From positions 1,116,001-1,180,000 of the forward strand of contig CAVVUC010000001.1 of the NCBI GenBank assembly GCA_963751395.1: a DNA stretch of 64,000 nucleotides, written 5' to 3'. The notes under the pieces are model-generated. The model worked only from the letters and a program-made list of their open reading frames with translations. It made no database searches and was not told the origin of the DNA. Origin of the DNA: CAVVUC01 sp963751395 (GTDB lineage Bacteria; Verrucomicrobiota; Verrucomicrobiia; Chthoniobacterales; Chthoniobacteraceae). Both the position numbers and the translations under genes were made by a program. Below are positions 34,550 through 44,318 of the stretch, one piece after another. The stretch's first letter is position 1, and each line of letters begins with the position of its first letter.

Positions 34550-35655
34550 CCCAACCGAGCAACGTCGTCGAACTTCTCCAGGCACTCGTCCGCATCCCCA
34601 GCGTGAACCCCGCGGGAAATCCGGGGGTCGATAATCCTGGCGAGGCGGCTTGCGCGGAGTTTGTTGCAGGATTTCTGCGCGCTTGCGGCGCGAGCGCGGA
34701 GGTCCGCGAAGTGCAGCCGGGTCGGCCGAATGTCACGGGTTGTTTTCCGACGAACGCGGGCGGGAAGAAGCGCATCCTCTTCGCGCCGCACACCGACACC
34801 GTCAGCGTTGCCGGCATGACCATCGAGCCTTTCGGAGCGGAACTGCGCGATGGAAAAATTTACGGTCGCGGCGCAAGCGACACGAAAGGGCCGATGGCCG
34901 CGATGCTCTGGGCGTTGTATGAAATGCGCGGGCGGCTGCCGGAGTTGTCACACGAGATTTGGTTCGCCGGCCTGATGGGCGAGGAAGCCGGCCAGTATGG
35001 TGCGAAGGCGTTCGTCGCTGAAAACAAGGTGGACTTCGCCATCATCGGCGAGCCGACGAACTTGGAAATCGTTCACACGCACAAAGGCTCGACGTGGCTA
35101 AAGCTCGTCACGCGCGGCAAGGCCGTTCACAGCTCCGCGCCGGAGCGGGGTGAGAACGCGATTTACAAAATGGCCGACGCGATCCGGTGCATCCGCGACG
35201 AGATTGCGCCGTTGCTGCGGCAGGTGAGTGATCCGGTCCTCGGGTCGCCCACAATCAGCGTTGGCACCTGCAAAGGCGGCAGCAAGACGAACATCGTTCC
35301 CGATTTTTGTGAGGCGGAAGTCGATGCGCGAACCATCCCGGGGCAGGAGACATCGTTGATCTGTGAGCGTCTGCGCAGAGCTTGTCCCGACATCGAAATC
35401 AACTCATGGGAATCCAGGCCGATGTTCACCGATCCCAACCACCCGCTCATCAAGGCGCTCGCAAATGCGGGAGGCAGGTGCGTCGGCGCTCCGTGGTTTT
35501 GCGATGCCGCTGTTTTTGCCGCAGCCGGCGTCCCCGCCGTCGCCATCGGCCCCGGTTCGATCGCGCAGGCACATACCGAGGATGAATGGATCGCGGTGGA
35601 AGACCTGCTGCGGGGAGTGGCGTTCTACAAAAACTTTCTTGCAGGTTTGAGCTGA
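34546..35655 (+). CDS. M20-family metallopeptidase/deacylase (ArgE/DapE type)
   Basis: 369 residues. Zinc ligands in the usual positions: His82 and Asp84 in FAPHTDTV, bridging Asp112 in GRGASDTKGPMA, catalytic Glu146 with Glu147 in LMGEEAGQ, later Asp in GEPTNLE region and a His near the C-terminus (QAHTEDEW). The dimerisation domain (about 175-285) contains the HSSAPERGENAI motif. Candidates are acetylornithine deacetylase or succinyl-diaminopimelate desuccinylase; the sequence alone does not decide. Translationally coupled to the epimerase. Confidence 0.87.
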   Translation: MTQPSNVVELLQALVRIPSVNPAGNPGVDNPGEAACAEFVAGFLRACGASAEVREVQPGRPNVTGCFPTNAGGKKRILFAPHTDTVSVAGMTIEPFGAELRDGKIYGRGASDTKGPMAAMLWALYEMRGRLPELSHEIWFAGLMGEEAGQYGAKAFVAENKVDFAIIGEPTNLEIVHTHKGSTWLKLVTRGKAVHSSAPERGENAIYKMADAIRCIRDEIAPLLRQVSDPVLGSPTISVGTCKGGSKTNIVPDFCEAEVDARTIPGQETSLICERLRRACPDIEINSWESRPMFTDPNHPLIKALANAGGRCVGAPWFCDAAVFAAAGVPAVAIGPGSIAQAHTEDEWIAVEDLLRGVAFYKNFLAGLS

Positions 35656-35685
35656 CAAACCACCAGGTGACGGAACCAGGCGGGA

Positions 35686-36231
35686 TCAAAATTCATGGCG
35701 CATTTCGATGCGGTGGATCGCGCCTTCCGGCTTCAGCTCGCTCGCGTAAATTTCAAAGCCTGTGACTTTGAAAAGGTCGAACTCCGTCTCCGCATACTTG
35801 CGCAGAAACGGCTTGAGCGCCTGTTGGGAAAGTCCTCTGGCGCGTCCGACTGTGACATGCGGGTGAAAGGGTTTGAGATCCGGCTCCAGTCCCGCGTGCA
35901 GGACCGCGTCCTGAATGCGCCGATGCAGCGCGAAAAGATGCGGGTGTCCTTTTCCCACGCCCACCCAGACCACCGATGGCCGGCCCCCGGCGCTGAAGCT
36001 GCCAACGCCGCTTAGCGGCAGAAAGAACGGCGGCACTCGCACCGCGCCCAGAGCCTCGCGCAGCCGCTCCTCCTCCGCGGCATGCACGTCGCCGAGAAAG
36101 CTGAGCGTCAGATGGAGTTGATCCTCGGGAAGCCAGCGCAGTCCGCGAATATGCGGGTCGAGTTCGACCAGTTCGGACTTGCAACTCGGCGGAAGGTCCA
36201 GGGCAACGAACAGGCGTTTCGGCGGGAACAT
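35686..36231 (-). CDS. thpR: RNA 2',3'-cyclic phosphodiesterase (2H/LigT family)
   Basis: 181 residues with the two HxTx motifs that form the active site: HLTL at 40-43 and HVTV at 125-128, and the starting RLFVALDLPPS. Opens 2',3'-cyclic phosphate ends of RNA; older literature calls it 2'-5' RNA ligase. Full length for the family. Single gene, convergent with the M20 gene and divergent from nfeD. Confidence 0.93.
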   Translation of the reverse strand: MFPPKRLFVALDLPPSCKSELVELDPHIRGLRWLPEDQLHLTLSFLGDVHAAEEERLREALGAVRVPPFFLPLSGVGSFSAGGRPSVVWVGVGKGHPHLFALHRRIQDAVLHAGLEPDLKPFHPHVTVGRARGLSQQALKPFLRKYAETEFDLFKVTGFEIYASELKPEGAIHRIEMRHEF

Positions 36232-36455
36232 GGCTGACGTTAGCGCGGATTTGCGGCCATTTCACTCGTGAAGTGCCTTTTCGGCTCCCGGCAAAAAGCG
36301 TTCTGTTATTGCCAGGTTCCGCGGACTGGCAACGCACGTGAAAGCTGCTACGTTCTTAGTTGGAGACAGCTTATGGAAACACCGAAGCGACTTATCGACT
36401 CTTCCCTGAGTCTCCCGTATGTGACTTGGGGCGGCAGCAAACCAACCGGATTCCA

Positions 36456-37739
36456 ATGAAAACCGCATGCACATGGCTCGTTGTCTGGTTGGTTTTTGCG
36501 GCAACGGTCGCGGCCGAAAAGGCCACTCTGATCAAGATCAATGGTGCCATCGGTCCGGCGACCGCAAGTTACATCGCGCGAGCGATTGATGATACCCGGG
36601 AGCAGAACGCGCAGTGCCTGGTCATCCAGCTCAACACTCCCGGCGGCCTGCTGGAATCAACTCAGACGATCGTTCAGAGCTTGCTGGGTGCGACGGTTCC
36701 GGTCGTGGTGTACGTAGCTCCGACCGGAGCCACCGCGACGAGCGCGGGCTGCTTCATCACGCTTGCCGCGAGCGTGGCGGCGATGGCCCCTGCGACGACG
36801 ATCGGAGCAGCGCATCCTGTGATGCTGGGCGGCATGCCGGGCGGCGATGAGAAAAAGCCCGACGACACGATGAAGCAGAAGATCGAGAATTTCTCCGTGA
36901 GCTACATGGAGGCGATCGCCTCCAGGCGCCACCGCAATGTCGAGTGGGCGAAGTCCGCGGTTCGGGAGAGCGCGTCGATCAGTGCGGAGAAAGCGATCGA
37001 GTTGAAGGTGATCGACCTCATTGCCCCTGATCTTGCGGATCTGCTCAAACAGATCAACGGACGCGAAGTCGATGGCAGGGTGCTCAAGACCGCTGGCGCA
37101 CAAGTCACCGAAATCAAGATGACAGCGGCGGAACGCGTGTTTCAAAGACTGTGGCGGCCGGAGGTCATGTTCATCCTGATGCTCATCGCCATCTATGGCA
37201 TCATCGGCGAAATGACCACGCCCGGAGCCATCCTGCCGGGAGTGGTTGGCGCGATCGCGCTGATCCTGGTGCTCTATCTGGCGGCGGTCCTGCCGGTCAA
37301 CGTCACCGGCCTTGCGCTGATCGGCCTCGCGATGGCGCTGTTCATCTTCGACGTCTTCGCGACAACACACGGCGTGCTGACCGCAGGCGGGATCATCTCG
37401 TTTTTGATCGGCTCGCTCATGTTGTTCAACCGGGCCGATCCGCTGTTCCATTTGTCCCTCGGCTACATCATTCCGGCGACCGTGGTCACGGCGGCCTTCT
37501 TTGTTTTCGTGATCGGAAAAGGTCTTGGCGCGCAGCGATTGCCCGTGAAAGCCGGCGCGGAAACGATGATCGGCAGGACGGTTGCCGCCCTGACTCCGAT
37601 CGACTCACACGGCGGCAGGGTGTTCATCGAGGGCGAGCATTGGAATGCGATCAGCGACAAGCCGGTCGGCGAGGGTCTTGAGGTGGAGATCGTCGCCGTG
37701 GAGGGACTGACTTTGAAAGTAAAACCCAAAGGAGAATAA
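36456..37739 (+). CDS. nfeD: NfeD-family membrane serine protease (ClpP-class) with OB-fold tail
   Basis: 427 residues from ATG 36456. Signal peptide (MKTACTWLVVWLVFAATVAA), then a ClpP/SppA-like protease domain (about 22-225; INTPGGLLESTQTIVQSL, and VAPTGATATSAGCFITLA with the expected Ser), then five or so membrane helices (about 240-370) and a C-terminal NfeD OB fold (about 375-427: GRTVAALTPIDSHGGRVFIE). The family is nearly always encoded beside an SPFH protein; here the slipin gene starts 4 bp downstream. Thought to process or partner SPFH membrane proteins. Confidence 0.93.
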   Translation: MKTACTWLVVWLVFAATVAAEKATLIKINGAIGPATASYIARAIDDTREQNAQCLVIQLNTPGGLLESTQTIVQSLLGATVPVVVYVAPTGATATSAGCFITLAASVAAMAPATTIGAAHPVMLGGMPGGDEKKPDDTMKQKIENFSVSYMEAIASRRHRNVEWAKSAVRESASISAEKAIELKVIDLIAPDLADLLKQINGREVDGRVLKTAGAQVTEIKMTAAERVFQRLWRPEVMFILMLIAIYGIIGEMTTPGAILPGVVGAIALILVLYLAAVLPVNVTGLALIGLAMALFIFDVFATTHGVLTAGGIISFLIGSLMLFNRADPLFHLSLGYIIPATVVTAAFFVFVIGKGLGAQRLPVKAGAETMIGRTVAALTPIDSHGGRVFIEGEHWNAISDKPVGEGLEVEIVAVEGLTLKVKPKGE

Positions 37740-37743
37740 AGCC

Positions 37744-38529
37744 ATGCACTTACTCGAAAAACTCACACAATTAATCGGTTGGGCCATCCCAATCATCATT
37801 CTGGGCGCAATCATCCTGCCGCAGATGATCCGAATCCTGCGCGAATACGAGCGCGGGGTGATCTTCCGTCTCGGCAAACTGCTCGGAGCAAAAGGGCCGG
37901 GCCTGATTTTCCTCATCCCGATCGTGGACCGGATGGTGCGAATGGACCTGCGCGTGGTGACCATCAACGTGGAGAGGCAGGAGATCATGACCCGCGACAA
38001 TGTTCCAGTCACGGTGGACGCCGTGATTTACTTCCGCGTCGTCGATCCACAGGCCGCGGTCGTCAAAGTGGAGAACTTTCTGAAAGCAACTTCTTTGATC
38101 GCGCAGACCACCTTGCGAAGCGTGCTAGGGCAAGCTCCGCTCGATGACCTGCTGGCACAGCGCGAGTCGATCAACCAGACGTTGCAGGGGATCATCGACA
38201 AGCAGACCGAGCCGTGGGGAATCAAGGTCTCGACGGTGGAGGTGAGGGACGTGGTATTGCCCGACACCATGAAGCGCGCGATGGCCAAGCAGGCCGAGGC
38301 CGAACGCGAACGCAGGGCCAAGATCGTCAACGCCGAGGGCGAATTCCAGGCTGCGGAAAAAATGGTGCAGGCCGCCGCGATGATGCGCGAACAGCCGATC
38401 GCCCTGCAACTGCGGTTCCTGCAAACCATGCGGGAGATCTCGAGCGAGCACAACACGACCACGTTTCTCCCGGTGCCCATCGACTTGTTCTCGCCGTTCA
38501 CTCACAGGAACGAGCCTCCCAAAACGTAG
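37744..38529 (+). CDS. slipin/stomatin-family SPFH membrane protein
   Basis: 261 residues. One N-terminal hydrophobic hairpin (WAIPIIILGAIILPQMIRI), then the SPFH domain (YERGVIFRLGKLLGAKGPGL, VERQEIMTRDNVPVTVDAVI, TLRSVLGQAPLDDLLAQRES) and a coiled coil of Ala/Glu/Arg (MAKQAEAERERRAKIVNAEG). The partner of the NfeD protease 4 bp upstream. Scaffolds membrane complexes or microdomains; a second SPFH-like system beside floA in this window. Confidence 0.94.
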   Translation: MHLLEKLTQLIGWAIPIIILGAIILPQMIRILREYERGVIFRLGKLLGAKGPGLIFLIPIVDRMVRMDLRVVTINVERQEIMTRDNVPVTVDAVIYFRVVDPQAAVVKVENFLKATSLIAQTTLRSVLGQAPLDDLLAQRESINQTLQGIIDKQTEPWGIKVSTVEVRDVVLPDTMKRAMAKQAEAERERRAKIVNAEGEFQAAEKMVQAAAMMREQPIALQLRFLQTMREISSEHNTTTFLPVPIDLFSPFTHRNEPPKT

Positions 38530-38543
38530 AGATGGAGAACGCC

Positions 38544-39224
38544 ATGAAATACAGCTCAAAGACTCACGAACAAACGGTTCGATTTTCCGTCCGCGAGGCG
38601 ACGCTGGAAGGAAATTTGTGCGTGCCTCACGGAGCTTCCGGCATCGTCCTTTTCGCGCACGGAAGCGGCAGCAGCCGTCACAGTCCGCGCAACCGGTTTG
38701 TCGCTGAGACTTTGCAAGGGGCGGGCGTTGGCACGCTGTTGTTCGACCTGCTAACGGCGGAGGAGGAAGCGGTCGATCTCCGGACCGCGCACTTGCGTTT
38801 CGACATTCCATTTCTCGCCTCGCGACTTCTCGGCGCGACCGATTGGGTCACAGAAAACGCCGGAACGTGCGACCTTCGGATCGGTTATTTTGGATCGAGC
38901 ACCGGGGGAGCCGCCGCTCTTGTTGCAGCGGCGCATCGTGCCGAAAAAATCGGGGCCGTTGTCTGCCGCGGGAGCCGCACCGACCTCGCCGAGCAGGTGC
39001 TGCCGCGAGTGAAAGCTCCGACCCTTTTTATCGTTGGGGAGGACGATCAGGTCGTTCTCGAATTGAACCGGGTTTCATTCGCACTGCTCGGGGCGGAGGA
39101 AAAGAAATTCGAGGTAATTCCCGGCGCGACACATCTTTTCGAGGAGCCAGGCACCCTGGAGGAAGTCGCGCGACTTGCCGCCAACTGGTTTGCGAAACAC
39201 CTCTCAGCGCCGGGGCGGGAATGA
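38544..39224 (+). CDS. alpha/beta hydrolase (dienelactone-hydrolase-like)
   Basis: 226 residues from ATG 38544, with GGAG 8 nt upstream (an ATG at 38532 is also in frame). Oxyanion-region FAHGSGSSRHSPRNR, a nucleophile elbow GYFGSSTGGAAALVAAA (Ser within G.S.GG), Asp in FIVGEDDQVV and a His in PGATHLFEEPGTL complete a normal hydrolase triad. Phosphoribosyltransferase-associated members have similar sequences. Substrate unknown. Probably the last gene of the nfeD-slipin operon. Confidence 0.85.
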   Translation: MKYSSKTHEQTVRFSVREATLEGNLCVPHGASGIVLFAHGSGSSRHSPRNRFVAETLQGAGVGTLLFDLLTAEEEAVDLRTAHLRFDIPFLASRLLGATDWVTENAGTCDLRIGYFGSSTGGAAALVAAAHRAEKIGAVVCRGSRTDLAEQVLPRVKAPTLFIVGEDDQVVLELNRVSFALLGAEEKKFEVIPGATHLFEEPGTLEEVARLAANWFAKHLSAPGRE

Positions 39225-39311
39225 CCGCCCAACCGCACAAGGCCGTTCCCGTTTGGGCGACTTCGCTCGTTTGACAGCATTCCTGCGTTTCGATAGTTTC
39301 CCCTCGAAGTC

Positions 39312-39659
39312 ATGATCACCGTCACAGATTCCGCCGTTAAGCAGCTTCAGATTCTCATCGCCGGCCAGCCCGACAGCGCCAGCAAAGGATTGCGCATTTT
39401 TGTCGAGGCGGGAGGCTGCGCGGGGATGCAATACGGAATGGCGCTCGATCATCGCAAGGAGGGCGACGAAGTGATCGAACGCGACGGCGTGCAGGTGATC
39501 GTCGATGCGTTCAGCGCCGGTTATCTGCGCGATTCGACGATTGATTTTTCGGACGAACTCAGCGGCGCGGGATTTCGCATCAAGAATCCGAATGCCACGC
39601 GGAGTTGCGGTTGCGGCACTTCTTTCGAAGCAGGCGGGAGCGAGCAACACGCGCACTGA
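39312..39659 (+). CDS. A-type iron-sulfur carrier (IscA/ErpA/HesB family)
   Basis: 115 residues. The three conserved cysteines are present: Cys36 in EAGGCAGMQYG and Cys99/Cys101 in SCGCGTSF, so an Fe-S cluster can be held between subunits. No other isc/suf genes are near. It delivers clusters to apo-proteins in the cytoplasm. Cannot be assigned to ErpA versus IscA by sequence here. Confidence 0.93.
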   Translation: MITVTDSAVKQLQILIAGQPDSASKGLRIFVEAGGCAGMQYGMALDHRKEGDEVIERDGVQVIVDAFSAGYLRDSTIDFSDELSGAGFRIKNPNATRSCGCGTSFEAGGSEQHAH

Positions 39660-39693
39660 GCCGGCGCGAGAAGCTGCGTTCTCAGTCACTTTA

Positions 39694-41208
39694 ATGGACG
39701 ACGATTTATTTACGCGGGAGATTCGGGGGGAAGCCCCCAAGCGCGACAACCTCTTTGCATGGACGGTTCTGATTCTGCTGCTCACCGGGTTTGCGTTCGC
39801 CTGCTGGATCGGGAGTTATTACCTGTTCGGCCACCCCGAGAACCCGCGCAGCTACAGGATTCTCAAGAAACTGCACAAGATCGAAGCGCCGAAGCGCTTT
39901 GAGCTGACCGCCGCACCGCCGGGGGAATTTCTGTCGCCTCAAAAACTGTTCGACCGTTACATCAAGCTCTCGCCGATCGCGCTGCAAAACGAAAACAACG
40001 AACTGATGCGCAATTACATCGGCAATTACCAGACAACGAAAAAGCTCGTGCCGTATGTGATCGGGAGGTTCAGCATCCTCGATACTTTCGAGTTGAAAAG
40101 CAGCGACCTGTTCGAGTCCGGTGTGGTCGCGCTCGCCCAGGCCGAGGAGTTTCCGCAGGTCTTGATCGAGCACGTTTACACCGCCGACAAGAAGAACGTG
40201 CCCGCGTTGCGCAAAATGCTGACGACCGGCCTCGATCTAAAGCTGGAGAGGACACTCGATCTCGCAGCGGTCGTGCATGTCGGCAGATTGAACGACGGCC
40301 GGCTTCAATTCACCGTGGTTCCGCTGCTCTACGGCAGTTACACTTTGAAACAAGGCTCGGGCATTTTCAGCCTCGAACCGCCTGCGGATCTGAACCTCGA
40401 CGCGGGCGCGCCCATCGTCAGAGCGGAGATGCTTCAGGAGGCCACGAAGAACTATGCGGGCTATCGAAAGAAGGCCTCGCCGCAGCCCGGTTACGCCGCC
40501 GCGCCAACTCCTTCCGCAACTCCCGCAGTCAGCGAACTCGTGCGAGTGGAGACTCCGGAACCCATGGCCACTCCATCGCCGACGCCGGCCACCGCGATGG
40601 TCAAACCGACGCCGGCGCCAGCCGGAGGCCCGTCACCAAAGCCTGTCGCAACTCCAACGCCTGCGATGGTCGCGGTTGCGACGCCAACTCCAAAAAGCAT
40701 TGCCGCCGAAACACCGCGCCCGACTCCTCGCGCCACACCCACGCCCGCAATCGCGCAAGCGACGCCGGCGAAGACCGTCTCCTCCGAGGGCGTTCCTCTC
40801 CAGCCGTTTCTTGTGGCGGCACCCACGCCAAACGTCGCCTCCTCCGGCGGTTCATGGCGTGTCTATCCGCCCGGCCAGATGCCGCGCGGGCGGCTCGTCG
40901 ATGTCAAGGAGGTCAACGATCTCGCCACGCGCGGAGTTGGCGGCGAGCGGATTTATTTGCGCGGGAATTTCGTGGTTACGGCATCGGGTGACAACACCGC
41001 CGTCCTTCGTGCGCCTTCCGGACTTCTCGGCGCGTTGGGGCGGGGCTCTGGCGGCACGCGCGTTTTCGTCAATTTCCCGTCGGGAGCCAAACCGCCGGCG
41101 GAAGGTTCGTCCGTCGAGCGCGACGAGATGCGCCCGTTCCAGATCACCGACGTCCGAAAAGGCGCTGACGGTCAGGTCACCGTTTACGTCCGCGAGGTCA
41201 CGCAATAG
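39694..41208 (+). CDS. membrane-anchored protein with Pro/Thr/Ala-rich region, unknown function
   Basis: 504 residues from ATG 39694. One membrane helix (LFAWTVLILLLTGFAFACWI, about 20-39), an ordered domain about 55-255 (SPQKLFDRYIKLSPIALQNE ... LLYGSYTLKQGSGIFSLEPP), a low-complexity stretch about 265-375 made of repeating ATPTPxP units, and a C-terminal domain about 385-504 (PRGRLVDVKEVNDLATRGVG ...). Likely spans the inner membrane with the repeats as a periplasmic spacer. Not recognised; large proteins of this build appear in Verrucomicrobia. Lies between the Fe-S carrier and serA. Confidence 0.7.
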   Translation: MDDDLFTREIRGEAPKRDNLFAWTVLILLLTGFAFACWIGSYYLFGHPENPRSYRILKKLHKIEAPKRFELTAAPPGEFLSPQKLFDRYIKLSPIALQNENNELMRNYIGNYQTTKKLVPYVIGRFSILDTFELKSSDLFESGVVALAQAEEFPQVLIEHVYTADKKNVPALRKMLTTGLDLKLERTLDLAAVVHVGRLNDGRLQFTVVPLLYGSYTLKQGSGIFSLEPPADLNLDAGAPIVRAEMLQEATKNYAGYRKKASPQPGYAAAPTPSATPAVSELVRVETPEPMATPSPTPATAMVKPTPAPAGGPSPKPVATPTPAMVAVATPTPKSIAAETPRPTPRATPTPAIAQATPAKTVSSEGVPLQPFLVAAPTPNVASSGGSWRVYPPGQMPRGRLVDVKEVNDLATRGVGGERIYLRGNFVVTASGDNTAVLRAPSGLLGALGRGSGGTRVFVNFPSGAKPPAEGSSVERDEMRPFQITDVRKGADGQVTVYVREVTQ

Positions 41209-41284
41209 CGCATTGCCTGCGGATTTTCGGTTTGCGGTTTGCGATTTGTCCGCCAGAATCGGCATTCCATTTTTTCAAAGCATT

Positions 41285-42880
41285 ATGTCCGCATTCAAAG
41301 TTCTCGTATCAGATCCTATTTCCGAACGTGGTGTTAGCGAACTCGCCGGAGGCGGCGAACTCGAGGTCGTCGTGAAGACCGGCCTCAAGGAGGATCAGCT
41401 TCTCGAAATCATCCCGCAGTTTTCCGGTCTCGTCGTCCGCAGCCAGACGAAGGCGACGGCCAAACTCATCAACGCGGCCACCAATTTGAAGGTCATCGGA
41501 CGCGCCGGCGTCGGCGTGGACAACGTCGATGTCGATGCGGCAACGAAGCGCGGCATCATCGTGATGAACACGCCCGGCGGAAACACGATCTCGACAGCCG
41601 AGCACGCCTTTTCTCTGCTCATGGCGATCGCCCGCAACATTCCGCAGGCTCATGCGACGATGAAGGCCGGCAAATGGGACCGCAAGAGCTTCGAGGGTGT
41701 CGAGCTTTACGCGAAGTCGCTGGCGATCCTTGGAATGGGGCGCATCGGCACCGAGGTCGCGCGACGTGCCATGGCGTTCGGCATGCGCGTGTTCGCCTAC
41801 GACCCGTATCTCGCCATGAGCCGGGCACGGGCGTTGCAGGTCGAGTTGATCGAAAACCTCGACGACATTTTGCCGCTCGCCGATTTCATCACGATGCACA
41901 TGCCGTTCACCGAGGAGACAAAGCACATGCTCGACGCGCGCCGGCTCGCGCTTTGCAAAAAAGGCGTTCGCATCGTGAACTGCGCGCGCGGCGGTCTCAT
42001 CGACGAGGCCGCGCTTGGCGAAGCCTTGAAGTCGAAACACGTCGCGGCGGCTGCGCTCGACGTTTACGAAGTCGAGCCGCCTCCCGCCGATTTTGCGCTC
42101 CGCGACCTGCCGAACATCGTCTTCACGCCGCACCTCGGCGCATCGACGGCGGAAGCGCAGGAGAACGTCGGCATCGAAGTGGCGCAGCAGATTCGCGCCG
42201 CGCTGCTCGACGGCGAAATCCGCAACGCCGTCAACATGCCGAGCATCGACGCGAAGACCTTTGCGATCGTGAAGCCCTACCTCGTGCTTGGCGACAAGAT
42301 CGGCCGCTTCGTCGCGCAGCTCGCGCCGAACAAGCGCAACGACTCGATCACGATCAGCTATGGCGGAAGCGCCAACGATCTGCCGACCGACCCGATCACA
42401 CGCGCGATTCTCACCGGTTTTCTCAAGTCCGCAGGCGGCGAAGAGGTCAACAGCGTCAATGTCCGCTCGATGGCCGCCGCGCTCGGTCTCGAAGTGAGCG
42501 AAGTGAAATCGAGCGAGCAGACCGATTTCAACGAATGGCTGCATGTCGCCGTTGTCAGCGGCGACTCGAAAACCTCCGCCGGCGCAACATTCTTCGGAAG
42601 CACGCCGCGCATCGTTCGCGTCAACGGCCGTCCCGTCGAGGCCACGCCGAGCGGCTTCATTCTCGTCCTCGAGAACGACGACGTGCCCGGCATTGTCGGC
42701 CACCTCGGCACGTTGCTCGGCAGCCACAAGGTGAACATCGCGGGCATGTCGCTCAGCCGGAATGAAGCCGGTGGGCGCGCCCTGACATTGCTCAACCTCG
42801 ATACCGCTCCCGGACAGGAAGTGCTCGATCAACTCCTCGCGATCGAACATATCCACACCGCGCGAGTCATCGCGTTGTGA
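41285..42880 (+). CDS. serA: D-3-phosphoglycerate dehydrogenase
   Basis: 531 residues from ATG 41285, the long (ASB + ACT) form. NAD-binding LAILGMGRIGTEVARRAMAF, catalytic Arg in RIVNCARGGLIDEAAL, Glu in the AALDVYEVEPP region and His in FTPHLGASTAEAQENV; allosteric-substrate-binding domain about 320-450; C-terminal ACT domain (LVLENDDVPGIVGHLGTLLG) for serine feedback. First step of serine synthesis from 3-phosphoglycerate. Its stop overlaps the GTG of pepA by 4 bp. Confidence 0.96.
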   Translation: MSAFKVLVSDPISERGVSELAGGGELEVVVKTGLKEDQLLEIIPQFSGLVVRSQTKATAKLINAATNLKVIGRAGVGVDNVDVDAATKRGIIVMNTPGGNTISTAEHAFSLLMAIARNIPQAHATMKAGKWDRKSFEGVELYAKSLAILGMGRIGTEVARRAMAFGMRVFAYDPYLAMSRARALQVELIENLDDILPLADFITMHMPFTEETKHMLDARRLALCKKGVRIVNCARGGLIDEAALGEALKSKHVAAAALDVYEVEPPPADFALRDLPNIVFTPHLGASTAEAQENVGIEVAQQIRAALLDGEIRNAVNMPSIDAKTFAIVKPYLVLGDKIGRFVAQLAPNKRNDSITISYGGSANDLPTDPITRAILTGFLKSAGGEEVNSVNVRSMAAALGLEVSEVKSSEQTDFNEWLHVAVVSGDSKTSAGATFFGSTPRIVRVNGRPVEATPSGFILVLENDDVPGIVGHLGTLLGSHKVNIAGMSLSRNEAGGRALTLLNLDTAPGQEVLDQLLAIEHIHTARVIAL

Positions 42881-44283
42881 AGCTCGTCATCGACTCCAAA
42901 CCTGCCCCGGCAAAGGGTGGGACAACGGTTCGTTTTTTTTCCGCGGCTGATCGTGCCGGGATTCCGGCATCGGTTCCGTCGGCGGAATTCTCCGCCGCGC
43001 CAAATGCGCTGGTTCATCTCCATCACGAGAGCCTCCTGTGCGTCGGCCTTGGCGATCCAAACAAGATCACAGCCCAGACTCTGCGTTCCGCAGCAGGAGC
43101 CGCGGTCATGTTCCTGAAAAAGATCGGACGCACGCAGGTTTCGCTCGATCTTGCCGACTGGTCGCAGTTTGCGGGAAGCGCCGTCGAGGGCGCGGTGCTG
43201 GCGGATTATCGCTACGACACCTTCAAGCCGGCAAAGGCTGCGGCGATCGAATCCATCCGCTGCATCGTCCCGGCACAAACCGTCAAGCAGTCGAAGGCGG
43301 ACGCGGCTCGCGGGCAAATGATCGCCGAAGCCGCCAACTACGCGCGCAGGATCGGCAACCAGCCCGGCAACTACATTTACCCGCAGTCTCTCGCTGCGGA
43401 GGCGGAACGTATGGCTAGGGAGAAAGGGTTGCGCGTCACTGTTCTCGATGAGAAGGCACTTCGCGCTGGAAAATTCGGCGGCTTGCTGGCGGTCGGTGCC
43501 GGCAGCGCGCGTCCTCCGCGACTCATCGTGCTCGAACACCGCGGCGGAACAGCGTCGCAGGCGCCCGTCGCCCTGGTCGGAAAAGCAATCACCTTCGACA
43601 GCGGCGGAATCTCCATCAAACCAGCAGACAAAATGGAGGAGATGGTTTTCGACAAGTCAGGCGGCATGGCGGTGCTCGGCGCAATGGCCGGGATCGCGGA
43701 TCTTGGCCTTAAACGCAACGTGATTGGCGTGATCGCCAGCGCTGAAAACATGCCGGGATCGAGCGCCTATCGACCGGGCGACATCATCACGATGTACGAC
43801 GGCAAACACGTCGAGATCAACAACACCGATGCTGAGGGACGTGTGGTCCTCGCCGACGCGATCGCTTATGCGCGCAAGGCGAAACGCGCATCGGTGATCG
43901 TCGATCTGGCGACTCTCACCGGCGCCATCGGCATCGCGCTTGGCGAGCAGGCGGCGGGACTCTGGACCACTTCGGAGGAGTTGAAACACGGACTGCTCTC
44001 CGCCTCGGAGAAAAGCGGCGAGCGTTTGTGGCCGATGCCGCTTTACCCCGAATACGAGGAACTCATCAAAAGCGACGTCGCGCTCATCAAGAACAGCGCC
44101 GGACGACTGGCCGGAGCAAGCACAGGCGCGGCATTTCTAAAAGCATTTGCCGAAGAAACTCCGTGGGCACATCTCGACATCGCCTACACCGCGAACATCG
44201 CGAAAGACCGCGCCGACCTCGCGCGCGGCGCGACCGGGTTCGGCGTGCGCCTCTTGATTGAATTGATCGCCGGATGGCCGTAG
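42877..44283 (+). CDS. pepA: leucyl aminopeptidase (M17)
   Basis: 468 residues from a GTG at 42877 (GTGA overlap with serA). M17 core with the two-metal site: VGKAITFDSGGISIKPADKM, FDKSGGMAVLGAMAGIAD, and NNTDAEGRVVLADAIAYAR; catalytic Lys in the first and Arg in the last. The hexameric enzyme removes N-terminal residues; in some bacteria PepA also binds DNA. Full length. Confidence 0.94.
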   Translation: MKLVIDSKPAPAKGGTTVRFFSAADRAGIPASVPSAEFSAAPNALVHLHHESLLCVGLGDPNKITAQTLRSAAGAAVMFLKKIGRTQVSLDLADWSQFAGSAVEGAVLADYRYDTFKPAKAAAIESIRCIVPAQTVKQSKADAARGQMIAEAANYARRIGNQPGNYIYPQSLAAEAERMAREKGLRVTVLDEKALRAGKFGGLLAVGAGSARPPRLIVLEHRGGTASQAPVALVGKAITFDSGGISIKPADKMEEMVFDKSGGMAVLGAMAGIADLGLKRNVIGVIASAENMPGSSAYRPGDIITMYDGKHVEINNTDAEGRVVLADAIAYARKAKRASVIVDLATLTGAIGIALGEQAAGLWTTSEELKHGLLSASEKSGERLWPMPLYPEYEELIKSDVALIKNSAGRLAGASTGAAFLKAFAEETPWAHLDIAYTANIAKDRADLARGATGFGVRLLIELIAGWP

Positions 44284-44318
44284 GACAGGGCGATGGTTTC
44301 GTGATTTCCTGATGCGCG

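Noticed and set aside
40454..41284. N-terminal extension of serA by 277 codons
   Set aside because: The extension is the out-of-frame reading of the Pro/Thr-rich membrane protein; SerA homology begins exactly at ATG 41285.
41309..42856. Antisense frame of 515 codons opposite serA
   Set aside because: serA is full length with all motifs; the antisense product shows no family and has the same artefactual composition.
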